This document shows positions 55,981 to 64,000 of a stretch of DNA of 64,000 nt, piece by piece (the first letter of the stretch is position 1; each line of letters starts with the position of its first letter). The notes below the pieces were generated by a model. It searched no databases. It was not told where the DNA came from and saw only the letters and a list, made by a program, of their open reading frames with translations. Location: contig JAHLJT010000631.1 in assembly GCA_031308135.1 (NCBI GenBank), forward strand, positions 33,403,522 to 33,467,521, written 5' to 3'. Source of the DNA: Acheta domesticus (Eukaryota; Arthropoda; Insecta; Orthoptera; Gryllidae). The position numbers were made by a program, and so were the translations under genes.

Positions 55981-57603
55981 AAATATATATATATATATTG
56001 TGGCGGCACATTAATATTTATTCCTAAAATAAAGTTTAGAAGAAGGAATTCGTGTTTTCGTAAACCCACACGCCCCAGACCGCCCGGAAAACCTCGTAGC
56101 ACATTTTTATAAAATTTTATGACCAACAGCCGCGCAGGCGGGCGTCGCTTCGGAGGGGACCCTCATCTAAAAAGGGTTTATTCTGGACCCCCCCTCCAGG
56201 TACCCCTTGTTTCCCCCCAAGGTGATTTGTTCTCTGTAGTCAAACAAGCCCACGCTTGCCGCGAGCAGAGAAGCAACTGCCAGATAAATGAACTCTATTT
56301 ATTAGAACGCGTACCCGCGGGCGTCGCCAGACACCCTTGCGTACAGCTGCGTTTCAAAGACAGAATGGAAAATTCCAGAAGATCGGGGAATCGAGGGGTA
56401 TGTACGAGAAGCGCGCGTAAGCGAGAATCACTTCGTTTCGTTCACTTCGTTCACTTCACTCACTTCGGTCAACGGGTCTCATTCTGAAGAGACGTCCTAA
56501 TTTTTTTATCGTGATCGAGAGACGTTCGCATTCGATTATTCTGGCGTTTCAGGCGTTTGATGGCCGTACCACTAAAATTTCACGAATGTTGAAATTATTC
56601 GCGGGGTATGACCGCAAAGGATCGACTGTAATTGCGAATGGTCCGCGATTGCCTCGGTCGGCAAATGTCCACCTCATGCACCCGGGTACGAAGTGTCTGG
56701 GCAACGCCACGATTCGACACTGTGACTGCAGGTGAGCTGAAGGCCGCCCCGGACCGCGGGCGACGCCCCAGACCGAGCGCCACGCCCCCGACGGCCCCGC
56801 CGCCACACAACACCCTCGGCTGCCGCCGCCGTCGCCGCTGCCAGTTCACCGTGCCAGGGAGCCTCCCAGCTGGCAGGATCGTCAACCCCGGCTGCCGCTG
56901 CCGTCGCCGCCACTGCGGCGCCGCCCGATCCGGCATCCTCTCATGAGTATTGCTCAGGCTAACGCGCGCTTACGGATACTTCAGACTGCTCACGCGTGAC
57001 CCGATCTTTATTGTCATTAAAGAGGCCTCAGACGAGAGTTCCGCCGCATTCACGCGGATTCCACCCCGTCTAACATCGTTCACTGATGAGATTTCTATCT
57101 CTCCGATTACAGTTCCTTATTCCTGCATGATCACTAATACACGGTTACCAAATATCACCAGTCAGATGCCGCACGGAACTCCACGTGCCTCCGCCGCTAC
57201 GCCCACCTGATTTACCTACGTGATTGTTTTCATTCACTGATATTATCTTTCCTTTACTATACTAATACAACTATTTACACTTACTGCATACCTTCTTCCT
57301 CCATATTGTCCCTTCTTACGCTTCCCACTCTCGATGAGTCTGGATTTCAACACTGTTCATCCTTTTGTTTCCGCACCGTTTGTAAGCGTCCTTTCCATTT
57401 TATGGCGATCTCCTCACTACTGTATTTTCTCGTTGGTCACACGCGCTTCAGTTCCCCTCTGATTCAATTCCAGCGCCCGGTTCAGTCGGCGCGCCCTCCG
57501 CTACCGCGCAATTCAAATGCTTGCGTTCTTAGAAACGTATTCTTATCATTGTTGTAATGATATTAATAATTCGTTTCAATATATATATATATATATATAT
57601 ATA
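55981..57603. mobile_element. Segment bounded by (TA)n and LTR-like ends
   Basis: (TA)n at 55983-55998 is followed by TGTGGCGGCAC. At the right, AATTCGTTTCA (ending 57578) is followed by (TA)n. The right end in minus orientation (TGAAACGAATTATTA) equals the start of the solo LTR at 31851. The two ends do not match each other, so two different elements may be joined. The interior has Gly/Ala/Pro-type GC-rich codon runs at 56740-56930 and no identifiable domain. Confidence 0.45.
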
Positions 57604-58162
57604 GTCTTTAGTTTATTTCGCAACTCATGTCTGAATGTCTGAGAGCACTTGTTCTTGTTCTGGTAATTTGGCAACCACATCTCTTTGACACCTTTCACGA
57701 CATCCGTTCCTGGCACGTCGAGACAGCCAAGGAGGAGGCGACCGTCAGGTCATAAGCTGCAACAGCTTTCCTGTTTCTGTGTGTTAACGCAGCGAATATA
57801 ACTTCATATTCAGATTCAGATTGGGAGAGCTATAAATTGGGTTTTGGCGAAACGAACTTTCTGGAAAACACCCGCTCGTTCGATCTCTGGAGAGACGCAA
57901 TGTACCCCTCTTGTTAGAAGATAATATGAAGAAATAAGCAATCATTGAATAAATCGTTCACCTTTTTATCTGTTTTCTCACGTGAAAACAACCACCTTTT
58001 TTTCAATTTGTATTGCAAACACGTTTCACTGGTGACTGAGCTCTGTTCGCGCTTAAAAGAAGTTATTCCTTGAAAACGCCAGTGGAGAGGCGGCACTAGT
58101 ACCAACTTTGAGAGCTTAACCTGTTCTCATGGAGCGTTAATGCACGCTCACTGAAACCCTTT
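57604..58162. other. No recognised gene
   Basis: Unique-looking sequence between a (TA)n array and the large palindrome. No coding domain, terminal repeat or family match was seen. Confidence 0.35.
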
Positions 58163-59012
58163 CCCACCCCACCCACTCTGTGGAGCCTGAAAAGATTTCG
58201 GCGTGAGATCCGTGTACCTGCCCGCCGAAGCTGTTGAATGTGAAGAACACAGTGTTGGCACATTGGCATAAAAAATTATTCAAATTTGGCGCCGTGGCGG
58301 GAGATTGGTTTTTAAGAACAATTTTTGGCCTTTATTACCTGCTCAGAATTTGCATTTTAAACGTACCGCGTCGGACTTATGGAAGACTCGGAAGAACGGG
58401 TATATAAACTTCTTTGTCTTCTTTGTCTTTCGACGTCCTTGCATTGGAACTGGTGGGCCTACTTGTTAGTTCATCTCCCTTCGCCAGGGGGCAGCTCCTA
58501 ACGGGTTCCGGCGCCAAGCTTTCTTGTACATAGAATATTATTTAGACACACTAGATCTCCGTTTTTAACCTATGACAAAATTGTCGCCATAGTCGTTGTC
58601 ATAGGTTAAAAACGGAGATCTAGTGTGTCTAAATAATATTCTATGTACAAGAAAGCTTGGCGCCGGAACCCGTTAGGAGCTGCCCCCTGGCGAAGGGAGA
58701 TGAACTAACAAGTAGGCCCACCAGTTCCAATGCAAGGACGTCGAAAGACAAAGAAGACAAAGAAGTTTATATACCCGTTCTTCCGAGTCTTCCATAAGTC
58801 CGACGCGGGTACGTTTAAAATGCAAATTCTGAGCTGGTAATAAAGGCCAAAGATTGTTCTTAAAAACCAATCTCCCGCCACGGCGCCAAATTTGAATAAT
58901 TTTTTATGCCAATGTGCCAACACTGTGTTCTTCACATTCAACAGCTTCGGCGGGCAGGTACACGGATCTCACGCCGAAATCTTTTCAGGCTCCACAGAGT
59001 GGGTGGGGTGGG
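58163..59012. repeat. 850-bp near-perfect palindrome (17-bp spacer)
   Basis: The left arm 58163-58578 and right arm 58596-59012 are inverted copies. By eye they differ only by a few substitutions (for example in CTGCTCAGAAT and TTTTTGGCC) and one indel (ACCGCG versus GCGGGT). The spacer is 58579-58595. Each arm carries GTATATAAAC, a TTTGTCTTC repeat and a GGTTCCGGCGCCAAG block, whose complement resembles a primer-binding site. No protein domain. Either a recent inverted duplication/foldback or a sequencing hairpin artefact. Confidence 0.85.
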
Positions 59013-59754
59013 GTGGGCTGAGGCATGAGCGTGGAAACAAAACGTCTCTTTAAGCGATTCTGAAACAAAACTGTAATATTAATATGGAGGGAAGTTATAA
59101 TTGATTTATAAATTCATTAATAGCAACGTAATAATAATTATTATTTTAAAAAGCCAGCTCAGAGAGAAATCAGAAAGATATCTCGTGAAATATTACCGCC
59201 AAGCTCTTCATTATTTATAAAAATATATAATAATAAATTTTTATTAATCTGCATATTAAGCAAAGAAGAAAACCTTAGTAATAGCCATTAACATACCTAG
59301 AAATGTTATGAGTGTTATTACCGCAGAGGACAAAAGTTAAAAATCGAGGTGGAGCGTAGCGGAGCCGAGATATTTAATTTGGATGAGGACGTGGACTAGT
59401 AACGACCATAAAATCTCACAATTTATGCGAAAATTTACATCACTGAGATAGTAAACATATGTATTCTGTTGCTGCGGCATGTTACTACGATACTGTGGGA
59501 TGTTGCTTGTGATATATGTATTTAAACAATATTCGTATACCGTGCTTCGAGAAAAGATGGATGCAATTAATTCACCTGAACCTAAAGATAACTAAAGAAA
59601 TGACATTCGGTGAGGAAGTTGGCGCGTTGATTTCCAGTAGCGACACATCAGATCGTCAGTAAATATGATTACCGAAGAATGGTTTCATTTGGTGGAATAC
59701 CAGGAAAATGAGGTTAATTTACCTAAAACACATTTTTATTTGCACTATTAATAC
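59013..59754. other. No recognised gene
   Basis: AT-rich sequence between the palindrome and the Gypsy 3' LTR. No repeat family match or coding domain was recognised. Confidence 0.35.
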
Positions 59755-60791
59755 TGTAATCTACCCCCTTTTTGAACTGCTGGTTTTCGGTGGTAGGACC
59801 GGTGAGGGGTTCATATAACACACACACAACACAACATTTAAATTTAACAAGAACCATTTAATTATAAAAAAATATGAGATGAATGATGATGAAATTTTTT
59901 TACAGAGATTTTACATGATTTACGTGCCGCCTCAGCTCGTAACTTCCGCCTCGCAATTGACTTAAGCGGATTCTGCAGACGCGTAGGGCATACCGCTCCG
60001 ACTATCATCGGACATCGCGTCGGTAACAGATCGCGATTAATAAGTCGCAGATAACTGACCGCTAGCTATGGCGAGTACTGGCCCTACATGCGACTCGGTC
60101 GACGAATGCGTTTCGCGAAGCTCGACGAGCGGTGTCGGCTCGCGGAGTTCACGCGGAAACGAACTTTCCGTGGCGTGGCTTCGAAGTCTATCTCTCTCCG
60201 ACGTTTTTCATCTAAGTAAAATCGACCTCCCTCTCCAATGTCTTTCGTCTAAGTTCAAGTCCCGTAGCTTTCCCGTCGTGACGAGAGCTCTCATGCCCCC
60301 CCATTACATTTCCAAGTCGCCCTGATTGCATGAAATTGAAATTTTGGCGGAGTGGCGGGGCGAACCTCCGACCAATGTCCGCACGCGTCGCGTACAAAAA
60401 AATATCCGTTGGCTTTGGCGTCGGTTGGCCGGCAAGCGTCTTTTCTCGCGGCTCTGGAAAAATTCGTTGGCCTACTTTCTCCGCGGTCCGTGTGAAAAAA
60501 TACGTTTGGTCATAAACGTGGAGTGGGTGGTCATTCGCTTTGACGCTCGCGCCGCCAAATAGACAAAGCGACCCTTCTTACTCCCCCGCTGCCTCTTGTC
60601 GGCGGCTCCGCACCCCTCGCCGCCGGACCGGATAAGCGTCGTAAAAAAACCCAGCCCCTCTCAGCTCGCCCGTGGCCCCGATGCAGGTAGGCGCTCGCAT
60701 CCGTCGTCGATTCTGCCTTGACTGACATTAAATTGGTTAAAATTAATATTATTTTCATCGTCTCCCGTTCGCGTCGGGTCGTACCGTTACA
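59755..60791 (-). mobile_element. Putative Gypsy 3' LTR
   Basis: On the minus strand it begins TGTAACGG, just below the polypurine tract at 60799-60810. A TGCAAATG start at 60797 is the alternative. It would end GATTACA at 59755, giving a 5-bp inverted end TGTAA/TTACA. The length would be about 1.04 kb. The 5' LTR is outside the window, so direct comparison is not possible and both ends are inferred. Confidence 0.45.
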
Positions 60792-61276
60792 TTTGCAATC
60801 CCCCCTTCCCAAGAAATTCTAAGCGCAGTGAGGAATTTTCTGATGCGAAAAGAAAACAACGGATACGGGCCACGCGAACGCAAAACAAAAACAACACGAC
60901 CTAATTCGACAAAAATTGAACTAAATCTAGAATAATGAGAACAATGAGGCTAATGAATGACACATAAAATTTGCAAAAAATTATAAAGAGAGCGGAGCGG
61001 CGACGAAGAATGCCGTGAAACATTAATAATTATCCACTAGAGCACAATCGGCTGTTTGGCGTGGAAATGGCAGTGCCTACCGTCGTTCGACGTTCCTGTT
61101 ACCGTCGTTCCTGTTACTTACTAGTTCTACAAAATTCAAAACACCTAAAATAACCTGGAAATTTAAGAATCCTATTCTAACAAAAACTTAAACTATTTTA
61201 ACAAACTCGACAAACTCTGGTGCATAAATTTTACGCGTCGAGTGCGCGGTGCGTCAGGCAACAATTTTGTACTTCT
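60792..61276 (-). other. Gypsy 3' untranslated region and polypurine tract
   Basis: Between the end of integrase (61277) and the LTR. GGGAAGGGGGGA on the minus strand (60799-60810) is a good polypurine tract, which primes plus-strand DNA in LTR elements. No envelope-like frame is present here, so the element looks env-less at its 3' end. Confidence 0.6.
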
Positions 61277-62104
61277 TCATTCATTAAAAGGGATCAGATT
61301 GTAGTGGTTGAACTTCCCCGCGGGATTTCCTCTCTCGTCTCGGAGCTCGCAGACATTTCGGTGAGGCTTGCCGACGACCTCATACGGTCCTGTAAATAGC
61401 GGAAAGAACTTGCTATACAGCGCGGCAGCTTGATCCGAAGGTCTCGGCGTCCTTACCAGCTCCTTCTCCCCTATCTTGAAGTCATATGGGCGCTTTATGA
61501 ACCCTTTTCTTTTTGTCGCTGCGGCGTTTAAATTGTCATAAACAATCCGGCAACGGTCTTCAAAATTTAAATTCACCTGCGTGGCAAGGCGGAACAACAA
61601 TGGAAAATCTGGAGGTGGCTTCCTCCCGAAGTGGACTTCATATGGGGCCATTCCCGTCGAGTAATGTGGCACGTGGTTCAACCAATTATTGATGTGAGGA
61701 ATCACTTCCGGCCATGCTTTATGCTGTGTCGATGCACACACCCTGAACAGCCTCGACAATTCTCGCATTACGCGCTCCGAGATGTTCGATTGGGGGTGTC
61801 GAATCGATGAAAATATGGGCCGCACGCCTAGTGCCTCGAGCGCACTTCTCCACGCTCTGCCCGTGAATTGAGTCGCGTGATCACTCAACACCCGTTTGCA
61901 TTGACCTGCAACATTAAAATAATCTCGCGTCAACCTCTTGAGACAGTTTTGAGCGTTTGGCCTCGTAACGGGATATACTTGGGTGAATTTCGAAAATGCA
62001 TCAATAATCACTATCACATGCTTATAAACCGTACCGGGCCGTAGGCAATGGTCCGTACAAGTCTAAACATGCCAATTCGTTCGGGGCCGTCGGAATGATG
62101 TGCT
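61277..62104 (-). pseudogene. Gypsy integrase, N-terminal zinc domain deleted
   Basis: The catalytic core is open (62017-61277): a first Asp in IIDAFSKF, a second in LSDHATQF, and a Glu in NISERVMREL about 35 residues on (DD35E). The C-terminal part contains VHFGRKPP, FKIGEKELVRT and a GPYEVVGKPHRNV segment. The sequence just upstream resumes at the block preceding the core (NELACLDLYGPLP), but the HHCC zinc finger and the connection to RNase H are missing. The join sits directly at the end of the RNase H frame, so roughly 150-200 codons were lost. Retroviral-type integrases need the zinc domain for assembly. Confidence 0.8.
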
Positions 62105-63999
62105 TCATTTCCCCCTCCTGGGTTCGATTTCGAAGTTCAGCGCATTCATCTGGAATACAGCTTCCCCGTTTTTCTCGCTCTCTGGTGGGCCTGGTAGGCG
62201 ACTCAAATAGTCGGGAATAATATTCTTAGCTCCCTCGCAATGCCTTATCTCAAAATCGAATTGCTGGAGCCAAATGACCCACCGGAGAAGCCTAGGATTT
62301 GTGCAATGACACCTATTCAGAAATATCAGCGACCGATGACCGGTTATGATGATGAATTTCCGATGCAGTAAATATCCACGCAGCTTCTGTAGTGCCCAGA
62401 CAACACCCAAAGCCTCCTGTTCTGTCACCGAAAATCGTGCCTCACTGCCTCGTAAAACCCGACTCGCAACGCATCTCTCTTCACCATCATCTCCTTTCTG
62501 GAATAGCACGCATCCTAGCCCCGTGCCACTGCTATCCGTCTGGAGGTAAAATGTTTTGTCAAAATCTGGGTGGTGAATGAGGACAGCTTCCGTAAAGGCG
62601 CTTCTCAATCTCATGAACGCGGCTTCCCTTTCGCGTGTCCACTCCCACCTACTGCCCTTTTTCATTAATTCCACTAGGGGAGCGACGAGCGTAGCATACC
62701 CGGGAATAACCGAGACTGATAGTTGCCGAGGAATCCTCTCAGCTGCTTTAGATTTCGAGGCGATTTGATTTTCGCAATTGATTCTGCCTTCCCTGGATCG
62801 ATTCTTGTCCCTTGATTATCGATGATATAACCCAAAAACTTGATCTCTCTTCTGCAAAACTGGGATTTTTCAAATTCAAATGCATGTTGTTTGCTAGCAG
62901 ACACCTGAATAATTCTTCTAAATTTGCCAAATGTTGTTCGAAATTCTGGGACGAAATCACTAGATCATCCACGTACGGCGTGAGAAATTTCTTAATAGAC
63001 GGGGGCAATTTAGAATCTAGGCAGCGAATAAAATACGCGCCTGAGTTGCGAAATCCGAACGGGCATCTCTTCCACACGTAACTTAGGCCTTCGTAAATAA
63101 ATCCCGTGTACTTCTGATCATCAGGATGTATGGCAATTTGCCAATACGATGCCGTAAAATCTATTGCTGAAAACAAACTAGTATTCCGGAACTTCCATAA
63201 CGTTTCTTCAATGGCTATAGGAGCGTCGTAGTCGGGCACGGTAATTTCGTTTAATTTCCTGGCATCGAGGACAGATTCTCACACCTCCATCTTTTTTTCT
63301 GACGATGACCAGAGGATTGATATAGGCGGTCGGTTTCCTCTCGATAATGCCGTCTCGAATCATGTCTGATATGATTTGGTCTACGTCTGCCTTAAGTGCT
63401 TGTGGTACAGGGTAGCTTCTACATTTAAATGATTCGGGGGATGTAACCTGAATTCGGAATTGGAAATCTGGAATCGGATCATTCGGCCTTACAAAAACGT
63501 CCTTATAATTTTGAAGCAATTCCTGCAAACGGTAGAGCTCTTCCGGCTTGAGATCGCAATTTTCCTGCATCTTCTCGTTAATTAGTCCGTGAGCTTCTTC
63601 CCGCGTAATCGAAAACATGATGGCCTCTTTTGGCTCATGAACGCCGGCTTCATTCTCCTCAAATATTATTACTTTTCCTGGATTCAGTATCACTGTTCCC
63701 GTTTGAAAATCTATTTTAGCGCTATACTCTTTCAGAAAATCGACACCCAAGACTACGTCATACCCTAAATTCTTCACAATGAGACAAGTGGCATCAAAAT
63801 GGTCTAAATTTAACGATAATGTTAGAAGGACCTGCCTAGTGATTGGAGAACTCCTCTTCTTGCCCACTCCGACAACAAAACATTTACTAATTGGAAGCTC
63901 TGGTAAATTAATCAAATTCTTCTTTAATTTTAGATGAAACTCTTCAGATATGGCCGAAAACTTCGCTCCCCGTGTCTATTAAAGCTCTCGCCTCGATTC
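62105..63999 (-). pseudogene. Gypsy pol: protease, reverse transcriptase, RNase H (frameshifted)
   Basis: The window edge cuts the element in the protease: the active-site IDTGSEV block is near 63960-63985 and a GVDFLKEY segment follows. RT runs from the VTSPESFKCRSYPVP region through VRKKDGGVR, FSAIDFTASYWQI, CPFGFRNSGAYF and the catalytic YVDDL near 62975. RNase H has TDSSGTGLG and VTEQEALGVVWAL, but TGH where relatives have TDH, so one catalytic Asp is replaced by Gly. Frame changes lie near 63210-63290, 62880-62900 and 62680-62700. Gene order PR-RT-RH-IN identifies the Gypsy (Ty3) group. Gag would be beyond 64000. Confidence 0.85.
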
Positions 64000-64000
64000 C

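Noticed and set aside
49590..55982. One 6.4-kb element bounded by (TA)n
   Set aside because: The two ends are neither direct nor inverted copies of each other, and the inverted blocks lie at unequal distances from the ends.
56595..56946. Overlapping GC-rich open frames on both strands
   Set aside because: GCC/GCG-type codon runs give open frames in many phases; no domain.
1..64000. tRNA, rRNA genes or CRISPR arrays
   Set aside because: No cloverleaf, rRNA core or regularly spaced repeats seen; regular repeats here are minisatellites or family modules.

Overview
This is a window of a large, transposon-choked insect (or at least arthropod) nuclear genome. It holds several clades of non-LTR retrotransposon, Gypsy LTR elements, a THAP-domain P element, a Tc1 relative, probable Helitrons and TA-target foldback MITEs. 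It also has insect-style core promoter spacing and the activation exon of a trypsin-like serine protease. No prokaryotic signal, rRNA, tRNA or CRISPR array was seen. I do not assign a species; a large repeat-rich insect genome is only a guess.

Host gene. On the + strand, 29816-29889 is a 74-bp exon with an AG acceptor and a GT donor. It reads through the activation site of a secreted S1 (trypsin/chymotrypsin) protease. At 2668-2791 there is a TATA box, a TCAGT initiator, a Kozak ATG and a short hydrophobic peptide whose reading phase fits that exon. If both belong to one gene, the window lies inside its introns (about 27 kb for the first, more than 34 kb for the next) and nearly everything else is intronic transposon. 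The catalytic exons are not in the window.

Layout. 0.7-1.0 kb: decayed THAP domain. 3.5-8.1 kb: CR1/L2-group LINE (+) with an SGNH-esterase ORF1; its 3' half recurs at 23.7-25.8 kb fused to a decayed Jockey LINE. 8.3-10.6, 13.4-14.5, 22.0-22.9 and 26.0-31.8 kb: many copies of one AT-rich non-coding repeat (here family A), about 1.5-1.6 kb, built of four diverged ~305-bp modules with constant, dissimilar ends. 11.3-13.3 and 35.1-36.3 kb: a second non-coding family (family C). 15.4-16.7 kb: two foldback MITEs. 16.2-22.0 kb: a nearly full-length CR1-type LINE (-) with 2A-like, PHD and esterase ORF1 and endonuclease-RT ORF2; a second, dead copy is at 36.35-38.7 kb with its 3' tail displaced to 41.0 kb. 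28.85-29.48 and 31.85-32.81 kb: solo LTRs. 39-41 kb: Helitron-like 3' ends. 41.2-42.3 kb: Tc1 relic. 42.8-48.6 kb: I-clade LINE (-) with a 12-bp target duplication inside a third repeat (family B). 50.1-51.1 kb: another LINE relic. 51.2-54.0 kb: P element broken by one homopolymer slip. 58.16-59.01 kb: an 850-bp nearly perfect palindrome. 59.75-64.0 kb: the 3' part of a Gypsy element (-).

The elements are nested, and this gives their relative order: a MITE in a LINE, a solo LTR in family A, an I-clade LINE in family B, a 773-bp insert in an endonuclease domain. The (TA)n arrays at 29.5, 31.8, 32.8, 49.6, 56.0 and 57.6 kb abut LTR-like TG/CA ends and look like preferred integration targets.
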